Positions 45,091-53,783 of a stretch of 64,000 bases of DNA are shown in pieces. The notes under the pieces are model-generated. The model had not been told where the DNA came from and did no database searches. It saw only the letters and a program-made list of their open reading frames with translations. Source of the stretch: Sporosarcina sp. Marseille-Q4943. GTDB taxonomy: Bacteria > Bacillota > Bacilli > Bacillales_A > Planococcaceae. The position numbers were made by a program, and so were the translations under genes. Where the stretch lies: assembly GCF_943736995.1 (NCBI RefSeq), contig NZ_OX031157.1:1936001-2000000 (forward strand), read 5' to 3'. Every line of letters begins with the position of its first letter. Position 1 is the stretch's first letter.

Positions 45091-45510
45091 ATGTCAATTG
45101 AAGTAGGCAGCAAGTTACAGGGGAAAGTTACAGGGATCACAAACTTCGGTGCGTTCGTCGAACTGCCGAACGGTTCAACTGGTCTGGTCCATATTAGTGA
45201 AGTAGCGGACAATTATGTGAAGGATATCAATGACCACCTAAAAGTAGGCGATATGGTTGAAGTGAAAGTGATGAATGTCGGCACTGACGGAAAAATCGGT
45301 TTATCGATTAGAAAAGCGAAACCGGAAGCTGAACGTCCTCAACGCCCTCAACGTCCTCGTCACAGCGGTGGCCGTCCTAGCCATAATGACCGTCCAGAGA
45401 ATTTCGAGCAAAAGATGGCTAAATTCATGAAAGACAGTGAAGAACGCCTTTCAACTTTGAAAAGAGCAACAGAATCTAAACGCGGTGGCCGTGGCGCAAG
45501 AAGAGGGTAA
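45091..45510 (+). CDS. yabR: YabR, S1-domain RNA-binding protein
   Basis: This is a 139-aa protein with one N-terminal S1 domain (about 1-75: VGSKLQGKVTGITNFGAFVEL, GLVHISEVADNYVKDI, VKVMNVGTDGKIGLSI) and a basic, Pro/Arg-rich and Gly-rich tail (PQRPQRPRHSGG, GGRGARRG). It resembles general stress protein 13 and polynucleotide phosphorylase S1 domains and probably binds RNA or ribosomes. AAGGAGGAG precedes ATG 45091 by 10 nt of T-rich sequence. A strong promoter and a terminator make it a single-gene unit. Confidence 0.93.
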   Translation: MSIEVGSKLQGKVTGITNFGAFVELPNGSTGLVHISEVADNYVKDINDHLKVGDMVEVKVMNVGTDGKIGLSIRKAKPEAERPQRPQRPRHSGGRPSHNDRPENFEQKMAKFMKDSEERLSTLKRATESKRGGRGARRG

Positions 45511-45551
45511 CTTGCTGGCTGTTTCAATTAGTGGAAATGAATCTCTTATGA

Positions 45552-45589
45552 GCGATCTAACATCTAATAAGATGTTAGGTCGTTTTTTT
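45552..45589 (+). terminator. Terminator after yabR
   Basis: CGATCTAACATCT pairs with AGATGTTAGGTCG, followed by seven T. Confidence 0.88.
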
Positions 45590-45600
45590 AATTCGGATAC

Positions 45601-45750
45601 GATAAATGCTTCCAAATACGCATAAATCCGTGAAGGCGCGCATAAACGACGGCAAATACGCATAAATTGCTCCAAAAACGCATAATCACTTCCAAACGCG
45701 CATAAATGAATTTTTTCACGCATAAAAGCTTCTAAACACCCATAAATGAT
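45601..45750 (-). repeat. 20-bp-step tandem array A2 (CGCATAAA orientation)
   Basis: CATAAA-type cores begin at 45621, 45641, 45661, 45681, 45701, 45721 and 45741, with a GATAAA at 45601: exact 20-nt steps, about eight units. It is the reverse complement of the TTTATGCG family seen at 12531 and 46281. It starts 11 nt after the yabR terminator. Confidence 0.92.
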
Positions 45751-45813
45751 TTTCTTTACAAGGGTTTCAATCTACAACTACCGAATAATAAATGAAAAGG
45801 GGGCTGTATTGGA

Positions 45814-46257
45814 ATGAATGAAGTTGTGGGCAATCTTAAAAATTACTTGGAATGGGCAGATTCGTTGCACTCGTTGACTGAACAACAGAGGGATACACCG
45901 TATCAAGAAGGAAAATGGACTCCAAAGGAGATTCTCATGCATATGGCGGAATGGGATCGATTCACTTTGGAGCATCGGCTTGAACGGATGAAAGAATCAG
46001 AGAAGCTTGAAGATGTGGAGTGGGGACCGTTCAATGAGCGGGCTGCAAAACTTGCAAAAGAACATTCCTTTGATGAAGTGATCGTACTCGCAAAGAAGTA
46101 TCGGCAACAAATTATTGAATGGCTTGAAGGTGTGGATGAGGCGGAATGGACGAAGCCGTTTAACATCGGCGAACATGTTCTGACATTACGGGAATATTTC
46201 TCGGATTTTGTTTGGCATGATTCGCACCATAAGGAACAAATCGAGTCGATTCGATAA
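45814..46257 (+). CDS. DinB-superfamily protein
   Basis: This 147-aa protein has the DinB/YfiT four-helix-bundle pattern with a three-histidine metal site: EILMHMAEWDR (first His) and a C-terminal FVWHDSHHKEQIESIR (second and third His). Members act as metal-dependent thiol (bacillithiol) S-transferases or are uncharacterised; the function here is inferred only at family level. GGGGGCTG lies upstream of ATG 45814. The gene is not part of this locus in B. subtilis and is bracketed by two oppositely oriented copies of the same 20-bp tandem array (45601-45750 and 46281-46410). Confidence 0.8.
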   Translation: MNEVVGNLKNYLEWADSLHSLTEQQRDTPYQEGKWTPKEILMHMAEWDRFTLEHRLERMKESEKLEDVEWGPFNERAAKLAKEHSFDEVIVLAKKYRQQIIEWLEGVDEAEWTKPFNIGEHVLTLREYFSDFVWHDSHHKEQIESIR

Positions 46258-46280
46258 GAAGAGAAGATCTTTAATGTGTT

Positions 46281-46410
46281 ATGCGTGATTGGGAGAGTTT
46301 ATGCGCGTTTGCGGGAGTTTATGCGGTTCTGCAGGCGTTTATGCGTTTTTGGAGGAAGTTATGCGTATTTAATTCGATTTATGCGTGATTCCAGCGATTT
46401 ATGCGTATTT
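46281..46410 (+). repeat. 20-bp-step tandem array A3 (TTTATGCG family), seven units
   Basis: ATGCG begins at 46281, 46301, 46321, 46341, 46361, 46381 and 46401, an exact 20-nt step. The unit consensus is about TTTATGCGYRWTT plus a variable part. The last unit runs into a perfect hairpin. Confidence 0.95.
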
Positions 46411-46416
46411 CGGCAT

Positions 46417-46453
46417 AAAAAAAGCGTCCTGTCATCTGACAGGACGCTTTTTT
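46417..46453. terminator. Perfect bidirectional terminator
   Basis: AAAAAAGCGTCCTGTCA / TGACAGGACGCTTTTTT, 17-bp perfect stem with a 2-nt spacer at its centre, A-run and T-run on both sides. Confidence 0.9.
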
Positions 46454-46460
46454 CAATTAT

Positions 46461-46580
46461 TGTCCAGCTTCGGCGGCCAGATGCTCGGGGTCATGAGAAA
46501 ACCCGGCTAAGTGGCAAAAAGCGCCACACGCCGGGTTTTCTTATGCCTGTCGCATCTAAGCAGGCCGCCTACGCATTTCT
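46461..46580. repeat. Long imperfect palindrome next to tRNA-Met
   Basis: Nested inverted segments: GGCGGCC / GGCCGCC, AGATGC / GCATCT, GAAAACCCGGC / GCCGGGTTTTC, and innermost GTGGC / GCCAC. It begins TGTCCAGCTTCGGCGGCC and ends near CTACGCATTTCT. I recall this layout as a widespread Bacillaceae intergenic repeat. The middle hairpin with its T-run on the minus strand could end tRNA transcription. Confidence 0.75.
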
Positions 46581-46583
46581 ATA

Positions 46584-46657
46584 TAGCGGCGGAGGGGGTC
46601 GAACCCACGACCTTTCGGGTATGAACCGAACGCTCTAGCCAGCTGAGCTACGCCGCC
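46584..46657 (-). tRNA. tRNA-Met (CAU anticodon)
   Basis: On the minus strand the sequence starts GGCGGCGTAGCTCAGCTGG and has the anticodon loop CGGTTCATACCCG with CAT. The T-loop is GTTCGACC and the gene ends CTCCGCCGCTA; the CCA is not encoded. Acceptor GGCGGCG pairs with CGCCGCT (with G-U). It closely resembles the B. subtilis elongator tRNA-Met. The T-stem (GTGGG with CCCTC) has a T-T mismatch where B. subtilis has G-U. It has a good promoter. In B. subtilis a tRNA-Met also sits before spoIIE but, as I recall, points the other way. Confidence 0.93.
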
Positions 46658-46689
46658 ATGTTGTTCATTTGTTCTGAACGACAATAACC

Positions 46690-46718
46690 ATAATACACGG
46701 CTTGATGGCGTCTGTCAA
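46690..46718 (-). promoter_or_regulatory. Sigma-A promoter of tRNA-Met
   Basis: Minus strand TTGACA (46718-46713), a 17-nt spacer and TATTAT (46695-46690), 33 nt before the tRNA 5' end. Confidence 0.83.
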
Positions 46719-46736
46719 CCTTTCGTTGAAAAATAG

Positions 46737-46769
46737 AAAAAGACTTCGGAACGAGTCGAAATCTTTTTT
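46737..46769. terminator. Terminator-like hairpin between divergent tRNA-Met and spoIIE
   Basis: AAAAAGACTTCG pairs with CGAAATCTTTTT (12 bp, one G-U) around an 8-nt loop, with A- and T-runs on both flanks. No gene is known to end here. Confidence 0.55.
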
Positions 46770-46786
46770 GATTCACTTGTCAGGAA

Positions 46787-46819
46787 CAGACAAATTCTTT
46801 CGCTTTACCTATGTATACT
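46787..46819 (+). promoter_or_regulatory. Possible Spo0A-activated promoter of spoIIE
   Basis: TATACT (46814-46819) with CAGACA 21 nt upstream mirrors the unusual 21-nt spacing of the B. subtilis spoIIE promoter. AGTCGAA at 46754-46760 and TTGTCAG near 46778 resemble 0A boxes (TGTCGAA). Confidence 0.4.
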
Positions 46820-46850
46820 CAGTTGCAAGTAGACATAGGGGGAATGTGAG

Positions 46851-49262
46851 ATGAAGATGATAGGCAATCTTGAGAGACCGGTAGGCCAGCAGATTCGTCA
46901 GGTGTTCGACACGGTGGGGAAGCGGAAGATGTATGTATTGATGGCGGCGTTCTTTTTACTAAGTACGTTTTTCTTGTCGCAGGCAGTTCTGTTTGACGCA
47001 GCCGTGCCTTTTTTCTTGCCGGTTTGGGCGTTGGCACAGATGCGATTCAGGAAACATCTCATTTATGTATTCATCGGCGGAATTGCCGGAGGGGCTTTTT
47101 TAGGGCTAGGACAAGCAGTGATCCATTTATTGCAATTATTGTTGTTCAATGTAGTGAGCAAGCATCCTCTCATGCGGAAATCCATACCATTGACCGTTGC
47201 AGGGTCGATCATTGTTGTCCAAGTTCTTTGGCAGTTTATCATGCATAGCGGGCATACGCCTGTCGATGTGCAGTTGACGATCGGCTTCGAAGCTGTGTTG
47301 GCGCTATTCATGACGTTTTTCCTGTTTGTTGCCTTCCCTCATCGGGAGCGCATCTTTTTTGGCCAATGGTCGCCGGAACGACTCGGGGCTGTTTGTATTG
47401 TCGGCATCATGGCGACAACCGGGATGGGCAATCTCATGGTCGGTCCGATTTCAATTTCAGGATTGCTTCTTCATTTGACCATTTTGCTGGCAGCGCTTGC
47501 TGGCGGTCTTCCGTTTTCCACGACGATTGCGATGATGATCGCCGCCATCTCGGGAATTGCGGAATTGTCATTCACCGGGATGATGGCGGTATATGGGATG
47601 ACAGGCTTCTTTGCTGGTGCTCTTCGCAGGCTCGGAAAATTAGGTATTGCCACAGGCGGCTTTGCGGTATCCGTTTTTTTTCTGCTATACGATTTCACAT
47701 TGCCGCTTGATACTTCCCATTTCCTGACGATCGGCTTGGCAACGCTTCTATTTTTCTTCGTGCCGGCGAAGAAGGTGGAGCCGCTTAGCCGGATGATTAC
47801 GCCGGGCGCTCAACAGGACATTTCAGTGAAGCGGCAGCAATGGCTGACCGATCGACTTGACGAGCAATTATCCGATTTCCAGCAGTTCGCAGAATTCATG
47901 TCCAATCTTGTCAATGATCGTTTCTCTTCGGATGACAGCAATGCGGAACAAAACATACCTTCAATCTGTCAGTCCTGTTTCAGATATTCGAAATGTTGGG
48001 AGGGGAAGGGGGAATGGATGGCCCGTCTGCTCTACGAGTGGGAAGGGACTTATTCCGCGACGAAGAAAGCGGCACGTCACCGTGTCGAGGAAAGGATTAA
48101 GTATAAATGCATCCGCTCTGCAGGTTTGATTTCCGAGTTGGAGGAATCGGCTTCCAACCACCTTCTCATGGGGCAACTACAGCATGGGAGAAAAATGCTT
48201 GCGTTGCAGTTGAGGGATATGAGCAACCATTTGGAGAAAATCATGAATGATATAAAAGGGGAGTTGACGGTTAACCATCTTGCAGAGGAGGAATTGGGGA
48301 AGCATTTGCAGTCGCAAGGAATCGAATATTATCAGATCGATATTTTATCGGAGGAGAAAGGAGCATACCGGATCGTTATTTCAATACCCGAAAAGCGTTC
48401 GGATTTTGAGACGGATACAACTGTGGCGGAACGACTTATACTGCCGTTATTGGAGGAAGTCTATCGCGAGCCGTTCAAAGTGGAGAAGACCGTCGTGCTG
48501 CAAGACCCATTCCCGCATATTCAAATTATGTTCTGCTCGGCTGTCCGATTCTCAATGGAATATGGGATTGTGGCGACAGCTGGTAGCGGGACGTTCCATG
48601 CTGGCGACGCTTATGAAGTGTTCCCAATCCACGACGGTCTCACCGCTGTTCTGCTATCAGATGGAATGGGGCATGATATGAATGCATACCGTGAAAGCCG
48701 GAAAGTGATCCGTCTCATGCGGGAATGTCTGGATCGGAAAATGGATCCTGAAACGGCGATGCATACATTGCATTACATGATGTCGTTGAATGGCCTAGAC
48801 GACATGTATGCGACGCTCGATTTGGCTTTAATCGACTTGCAGGACGGCCGGCTTTGGTCTTGGAAGGCGGGTTCAATGAGCACGTATATTAAGCGTGGAC
48901 AAGACTTCCTCAGGCTCGACAGCAAATCGGTTCCCGTCGGATTCCTTCCGTCATTTTCCGTGGAGGCAACAAATGAAGAATTGAAATCGGGAGATATTAT
49001 CGTCATGCTGACGGATGGAGTATTTAACGGGTCGGTAACGATTGAGAAGCAGGAGGAGGCGATCTATGGAATATTGGAAAAGTACGGCCACTTGTCATGT
49101 GAGCCGTTAGCCGACCGTATAATGTCCGAGATGGAGAGGAAATTCGGTGTTGTTGCGGACGACCGGACCGTTTTAGTAATGAAAGTTGAACACGTCTTAC
49201 CGAAGTGGACGACAATAAAGCCTACAAATCGATTTATTTCCCGGGAAAAAGTTATGGGGTAG
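46851..49262 (+). CDS. spoIIE: Stage II sporulation protein E (PP2C phosphatase)
   Basis: This membrane phosphatase acts at the polar septum; it dephosphorylates SpoIIAA to activate sigma-F. The 803-aa product has ~10 hydrophobic segments in residues 25-320, a central oligomerisation/FtsZ-interaction region (about 325-560) with a cysteine pair in CQSCFRYSKC, and a C-terminal PP2C domain. The PP2C metal motifs are LLSDGMGHD (near 601-609), MLTDGVF and ADDRTVLVMKV. GGGGGAA precedes ATG 46851. In B. subtilis yabS and yabT follow; here tilS follows directly. Confidence 0.96.
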   Translation: MKMIGNLERPVGQQIRQVFDTVGKRKMYVLMAAFFLLSTFFLSQAVLFDAAVPFFLPVWALAQMRFRKHLIYVFIGGIAGGAFLGLGQAVIHLLQLLLFNVVSKHPLMRKSIPLTVAGSIIVVQVLWQFIMHSGHTPVDVQLTIGFEAVLALFMTFFLFVAFPHRERIFFGQWSPERLGAVCIVGIMATTGMGNLMVGPISISGLLLHLTILLAALAGGLPFSTTIAMMIAAISGIAELSFTGMMAVYGMTGFFAGALRRLGKLGIATGGFAVSVFFLLYDFTLPLDTSHFLTIGLATLLFFFVPAKKVEPLSRMITPGAQQDISVKRQQWLTDRLDEQLSDFQQFAEFMSNLVNDRFSSDDSNAEQNIPSICQSCFRYSKCWEGKGEWMARLLYEWEGTYSATKKAARHRVEERIKYKCIRSAGLISELEESASNHLLMGQLQHGRKMLALQLRDMSNHLEKIMNDIKGELTVNHLAEEELGKHLQSQGIEYYQIDILSEEKGAYRIVISIPEKRSDFETDTTVAERLILPLLEEVYREPFKVEKTVVLQDPFPHIQIMFCSAVRFSMEYGIVATAGSGTFHAGDAYEVFPIHDGLTAVLLSDGMGHDMNAYRESRKVIRLMRECLDRKMDPETAMHTLHYMMSLNGLDDMYATLDLALIDLQDGRLWSWKAGSMSTYIKRGQDFLRLDSKSVPVGFLPSFSVEATNEELKSGDIIVMLTDGVFNGSVTIEKQEEAIYGILEKYGHLSCEPLADRIMSEMERKFGVVADDRTVLVMKVEHVLPKWTTIKPTNRFISREKVMG

Positions 49263-49304
49263 AATAGGGGGAAGATGAAAGACAACAGTGTGGGGGGGCG
49301 AATC

Positions 49305-50690
49305 ATGCAGGCATTTGAAAGGAAAATCCTTGATTTCATTCATAAAGAGGAATTGCTGACTTCAGGGCAACGGGTTCTTGTCGCTTGCTCGGGTGGGGTG
49401 GATTCTGTTGCGCTATTGCTACTCATGGCAAAACTCGGCGAAAAACTGCGGATTGAGGTGGCTGCCGTCCATGTCGATCATATGCTTCGCGGGCGAGAGT
49501 CGGCGGATGACGGCGAGTTTGTGAAAGAGCTATGTAGGAAGCTTGGAATTCCTTTCTTTGGCGGGGATGTACCCGTACCCTCCATTCTAAATAAGGAAGG
49601 CGGAAATGTGCAGGACGTCTGCCGTACTGGACGTTACGCCTTTTTCAACGAGGTGATGCGTGCGGAGCACTATGACGTGCTGGCGACCGCCCATCATGCA
49701 GAAGACCAATTGGAGACGGTGCTTATGCAATTGTCCAGGGGAAGTGTCCCTCTCGGCATTCCTGCGAGTAGGACAATAGACGGCGGCACCGTCATCAGAC
49801 CTTTTCTTCCAGCGATGAAAGAAGAGCTTCTTACGTATGTGAAGAGTCGTGGTGCACAATTCAGGGAGGATCCGAGCAATAAAAGTGACGCCTATTTACG
49901 GAATCGGCTCCGCCGACATGTCGCGCCGATTATCTTGTCGGAAAATCCTTCGGCAGCATTGAATGTCGTTAAAATGACGGCTGATCTTAGGGAGGATGAA
50001 TTGTTATTGGATAGCTTGGTGAAAGAGCGTTTTGCTTCCATTGTGACCTTCACTGAAGATGGCTTGCCGACCTTTCCCTCTGAACAGTTTAAAAGCATGC
50101 ACACTGCTTTACAAAAGCGCTTTATTCCACTACTATTGAATTATCTTTACTTCGGGGAAATCAAACCTGTAGTATACAATACTGCACTTTTGAACCAATT
50201 GCATCATCACCTATCCGCAAGTACGGGAAATGTCACGATTGACCTTCCGAAAGGCTACCGATTCGTTCGGGAATACGGTGTCGTTTCGATTGTGAAAAAT
50301 GCGGAAAACAAAGAAGTCCCAGTTCAAATGCTGCAAAAAGGCGAATGGACGAGCTGGGGTGATATGCTGCTGTATTGGGACATTGCTGACGGACACAACG
50401 AGGAAGCTGAGGAAGTAATGTATTTCGACTTACCCGATGTAGACTTGCCGCTTTACGTGAGGGGCAGAAAAGACGGGGATCGGATATTGCTACCGGGCAT
50501 GACTCGGCCAAAGCGATTGTCCAGATTGTTCATTGACGAAAAAATCGGCGCTGAAAAACGGCGAAAAACGCCGATCGTCATAACTGCGCACGGTGAGATT
50601 TGCGCCATTCCTGGCGTGCGATATGGCATCCAGTTCAAGAATCGGAAAACGGAACAGGAAAAGTACATATTCAAAATGAAAGCAAAGTGA
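49305..50690 (+). CDS. tilS: tRNA(Ile)-lysidine synthase
   Basis: This essential enzyme converts C34 of the CAU-anticodon tRNA-Ile to lysidine. ATG 49305 gives 461 aa; an earlier in-frame ATG (49275) sits too close to its own G-rich site. The N-terminal ATPase has the PP-loop SGGVDS (residues 29-34), [11 protein letters not shown] and [20 protein letters not shown] (key HHxxDQxET). The C-terminal tRNA-binding domain has [14 protein letters not shown] and [13 protein letters not shown]. tilS-hpt-ftsH is the conserved order. Confidence 0.95.
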   Translation: MQAFERKILDFIHKEELLTSGQRVLVACSGGVDSVALLLLMAKLGEKLRIEVAAVHVDHMLRGRESADDGEFVKELCRKLGIPFFGGDVPVPSILNKEGGNVQDVCRTGRYAFFNEVMRAEHYDVLATAHHAEDQLETVLMQLSRGSVPLGIPASRTIDGGTVIRPFLPAMKEELLTYVKSRGAQFREDPSNKSDAYLRNRLRRHVAPIILSENPSAALNVVKMTADLREDELLLDSLVKERFASIVTFTEDGLPTFPSEQFKSMHTALQKRFIPLLLNYLYFGEIKPVVYNTALLNQLHHHLSASTGNVTIDLPKGYRFVREYGVVSIVKNAENKEVPVQMLQKGEWTSWGDMLLYWDIADGHNEEAEEVMYFDLPDVDLPLYVRGRKDGDRILLPGMTRPKRLSRLFIDEKIGAEKRRKTPIVITAHGEICAIPGVRYGIQFKNRKTEQEKYIFKMKAK

Positions 50691-50719
50691 AAATTTTAAT
50701 GGAAAAGAGAGGGAACTCG

Positions 50720-51262
50720 ATGTTGCAAAACGATATTGAAGAAGTGCTCATCACAGAAGAACAGATCCAGGAGAAAATTGCGGAACTTGGTGCCGTACTG
50801 ACGGAGGATTACCAGGATAAATTTCCGCTAGCGATCGGTGTCCTAAAAGGGGCATTGCCTTTCATGAGCGACTTGATTAAACGGATCGATGCGTATATCG
50901 AATTGGATTTCATGGACGTATCCAGCTATGGAAATGCGACGGTGTCATCAGGTGAAGTGAAAATCGTCAAGGACTTGAATGCAAGTGTGGAAGGCCGTGA
51001 CGTTTTAATCATCGAAGATATCATTGACAGCGGTATGACATTGAATTATTTAGTTGAACTTTTTAAATACCGAAAAGCGAAATCCATTAAGATTGTAACG
51101 TTGCTTGATAAACCGACGGGACGAAAAGTGGACTTGAAAGCGGATTATGTCGGATTCCTTGTACCGGATGCGTTTGTTGTCGGTTATGGGCTTGATTACG
51201 CAGAAAAATATAGGAACTTGCCTTATATCGGTGTATTGAAAAAGGAAATCTACTCTTTCTGA
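50720..51262 (+). CDS. hpt: Hypoxanthine-guanine phosphoribosyltransferase
   Basis: This purine salvage enzyme joins hypoxanthine or guanine to PRPP. ATG 50720 follows GAGAGGGA and yields 180 aa, the usual length. The PRPP-binding motif is [14 protein letters not shown] (near residue 96). [15 protein letters not shown] and [20 protein letters not shown] are also typical, as is [21 protein letters not shown] (as separate motifs). In B. subtilis HprT with TilS also activates ftsH transcription, and ftsH is next here. Confidence 0.97.
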   Translation: MLQNDIEEVLITEEQIQEKIAELGAVLTEDYQDKFPLAIGVLKGALPFMSDLIKRIDAYIELDFMDVSSYGNATVSSGEVKIVKDLNASVEGRDVLIIEDIIDSGMTLNYLVELFKYRKAKSIKIVTLLDKPTGRKVDLKADYVGFLVPDAFVVGYGLDYAEKYRNLPYIGVLKKEIYSF

Positions 51263-51474
51263 AAGCTTTTCAACAAACCTTTAATAGGGGCGATGGAAAG
51301 CTTTTTCCATATTCGGTCGAAGTAGGAATACTATCATCTGTGGAGTCGTGAATATTTACGAATGAAAGACTGTTCTTTTTCGGTACGTTATAAAGTCATT
51401 TCCTTTGTAGGTTGAATCTGTTATATGATAAGATTTACAATAGTTTTCTGTTGAAAGAAATGAGGAGGCTTGGG

Positions 51475-53502
51475 ATGAATCGTATACTTCGATACTTTCT
51501 ACTATACGGATTGATCTTCCTTGCAATCATGGGGATTTTCAGTTCACTAAATAATCCGAATCCGAAAACGAAAGAGATTCGGTATGATGAATTTTATACA
51601 TCGTTGGAAAAAGGCGATATTGAAACATTATCGTTTCAACCAGTGCGTGATGTTCTGACTGTTGAAGGTACGATGAAGGGCTATGAAGAGGGAGAAAAAT
51701 TCACGACGAATGTTTTGATGAGTGATACTTCTGTTATGGAAGTGATTCGAAATATCGAAGCTACCGGTAAAACGAATAACCCTCAGATCCAAATCATACC
51801 TGCTCCAGAGACAAGTGCATGGGTAGCCTTCTTTACAGGATTAGTTCCTTTCATCATCATCATCATCCTATTCTTCTTCCTTCTGAATCAAGCACAAGGC
51901 GGCGGTGGCGGCCGAGTGATGAATTTTGGAAAAAGTAAGGCGAAGCTCCATTCCGATGATCGCAAAAAAGTCAGATTCACAGACGTAGCGGGTGCGGATG
52001 AAGAAAAAGCCGAGCTTGAAGAAGTTGTGGATTTCCTGAAAGATTCCCGTAAATTCGCTGAACTCGGAGCGCGTATTCCAAAAGGAATCCTTTTGGTCGG
52101 ACCTCCTGGTACAGGTAAAACACTTTTGGCACGTGCGGTTGCCGGTGAAGCCGGTGTTCCGTTCTTCTCGATTTCCGGTTCGGATTTCGTTGAAATGTTT
52201 GTCGGGGTCGGGGCATCCCGTGTCCGCGACTTGTTTGAAAACGCAAAAAAGAATGCGCCGTGTATCATCTTCATCGATGAAATCGACGCAGTCGGACGTC
52301 AACGGGGCGCTGGTCTCGGAGGCGGGCATGATGAACGTGAACAGACGCTTAACCAGCTTTTAGTTGAAATGGATGGGTTCGATGGAAACGAAGGCATCAT
52401 TATCGTTGCCGCGACAAACCGTCCAGATATCCTTGACCCAGCACTTCTTCGTCCAGGACGTTTCGACCGTCAAATCACTGTCGGCCGTCCGGATGTCAAA
52501 GGCCGTGAAGCGGTTCTGAAAGTGCATGCGCGTAACAAACCACTTGACGAGTCAGTCAATATGAAAGCTTTGGCGCAACGCACTCCAGGATTCTCGGGTG
52601 CTGACTTGGAGAACTTGTTGAATGAAGCTGCATTAGTCGCGGCTAGACGCGGCAAGGCGAAAATCGACATGTCGGATATCGATGAAGCGACGGACCGCGT
52701 CATTGCGGGACCAGCTAAAACGAGCAGGGTCATTTCTGAGAAAGAAAGAAATATTGTCGCATTCCATGAAGCGGGTCACGTCGTTGTCGGCCTTATGTTG
52801 GATGACGCGGAAATCGTCCATAAAGTGACGATCGTCCCTCGCGGCCAGGCCGGCGGATATGCGGTCATGTTGCCGAAAGAGGACCGTTACTTCATGACGA
52901 AGCCTGAACTTCTCGACAAAATTGCCGGACTCCTTGGAGGACGTGTAGCGGAAGAAATCGTCCTTGGGGAAGTTTCTACAGGTGCCCATAACGACTTCCA
53001 ACGTGCTACGGGCATTGCACGTTCCATGGTGACTGAATATGGTATGAGCAAAAAGCTCGGACCGATGCAATTTGGCCAGGCGCAAGGCGGCAATGTCTTC
53101 CTTGGAAGAGACTTCAATTCCGAACAGAACTATTCCGAATCGATTGCGTATGAAATCGACCAGGAAATGCAGCGCATCATTAAGGAACAATATGAGCGCA
53201 CAACTAATATCCTGACGGAGAACCGAAACTTGCTCGACTTGATTGCAACGACGCTTCTCGAAGTGGAAACGTTGGATGCAGAGCAGATCAATCACTTGAA
53301 AGATCATGGCACATTGCCTGAGCGTCCATACGAGAAAAATGGAAATGGCTCACAAAAGAAAACGGATGATGCAGATGCTGAAAAAGACACTGTGCATTCG
53401 GATTCGACAGGCGCGCCTGCAGATCCTTCTATTGGAGACTTGCCGAAAGAGAATGGTGGAGATCAAACCCTTCCTCCAATCGATGAACATAGAAGAGATT
53501 GA
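51475..53502 (+). CDS. ftsH: ATP-dependent zinc metalloprotease FtsH
   Basis: This membrane-anchored AAA protease handles quality control and regulatory proteolysis. ATG 51475 has AGGAGG 7 nt upstream; longer in-frame starts lack a site. The 675-aa product has two membrane helices (about 6-25 and 114-136) flanking an extracytoplasmic domain. The AAA module has Walker A GPPGTGKT (209-216), [15 protein letters not shown] and the second-region-of-homology [21 protein letters not shown] (as key residues). The protease site is HEAGH (431-435). The tail (about 610-675) is acidic and longer than in B. subtilis. A terminator follows. Confidence 0.98.
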   Translation: MNRILRYFLLYGLIFLAIMGIFSSLNNPNPKTKEIRYDEFYTSLEKGDIETLSFQPVRDVLTVEGTMKGYEEGEKFTTNVLMSDTSVMEVIRNIEATGKTNNPQIQIIPAPETSAWVAFFTGLVPFIIIIILFFFLLNQAQGGGGGRVMNFGKSKAKLHSDDRKKVRFTDVAGADEEKAELEEVVDFLKDSRKFAELGARIPKGILLVGPPGTGKTLLARAVAGEAGVPFFSISGSDFVEMFVGVGASRVRDLFENAKKNAPCIIFIDEIDAVGRQRGAGLGGGHDEREQTLNQLLVEMDGFDGNEGIIIVAATNRPDILDPALLRPGRFDRQITVGRPDVKGREAVLKVHARNKPLDESVNMKALAQRTPGFSGADLENLLNEAALVAARRGKAKIDMSDIDEATDRVIAGPAKTSRVISEKERNIVAFHEAGHVVVGLMLDDAEIVHKVTIVPRGQAGGYAVMLPKEDRYFMTKPELLDKIAGLLGGRVAEEIVLGEVSTGAHNDFQRATGIARSMVTEYGMSKKLGPMQFGQAQGGNVFLGRDFNSEQNYSESIAYEIDQEMQRIIKEQYERTTNILTENRNLLDLIATTLLEVETLDAEQINHLKDHGTLPERPYEKNGNGSQKKTDDADAEKDTVHSDSTGAPADPSIGDLPKENGGDQTLPPIDEHRRD

Positions 53503-53533
53503 CGTTACGGAGCTACTGTAAAGGATGATATTC

Positions 53534-53569
53534 CAGTCGACTGCTTTTTTAAGGCAGTCGGCTGTTTTT
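53534..53569 (+). terminator. Terminator after ftsH
   Basis: CAGTCGACTGC pairs with GCAGTCGGCTG (11 bp, one G-U), followed by TTTTT. Confidence 0.85.
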
Positions 53570-53583
53570 ATTTCTACCTGATG

Positions 53584-53690
53584 TGTTATCATCCAGCTCC
53601 AGGTGGCAGCTAAAGCCGTAACGAAGAACGGCTTTTGCGAGTAAAAGCGTAGCGTTACGAGCATCGGTTGGGGAGAGTGTATTAATTTAT
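53584..53690. repeat. Intergenic repeat element in the ftsH-coaX gap
   Basis: It contains CCAGCTCCAGGTGGCAGC, then a small hairpin AAAGCCGT-AACGAAG-AACGGCTTTT and GCGAG(T/C)A-AAAGCG-TAGCGTTACGAGCA. The hairpin part is clearly homologous to 17085-17135. No gene is visible in 53503-53783 apart from the terminator and this repeat. Confidence 0.65.
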
Positions 53691-53783
53691 ACGAATCAAA
53701 CCATGCTGTTGATTGGCTAGACGCCGCCCTTCGCTTTTGTTATGATGTTTTGGAAAATGACGAATGTTAGCGAGGAAAAGAAT

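Noticed and set aside
51402..51429. Sigma-A promoter before ftsH (TATGAT at 51424)
   Set aside because: The -10 is plausible but no acceptable -35 exists at 16-18 nt, so it is not listed as a feature.
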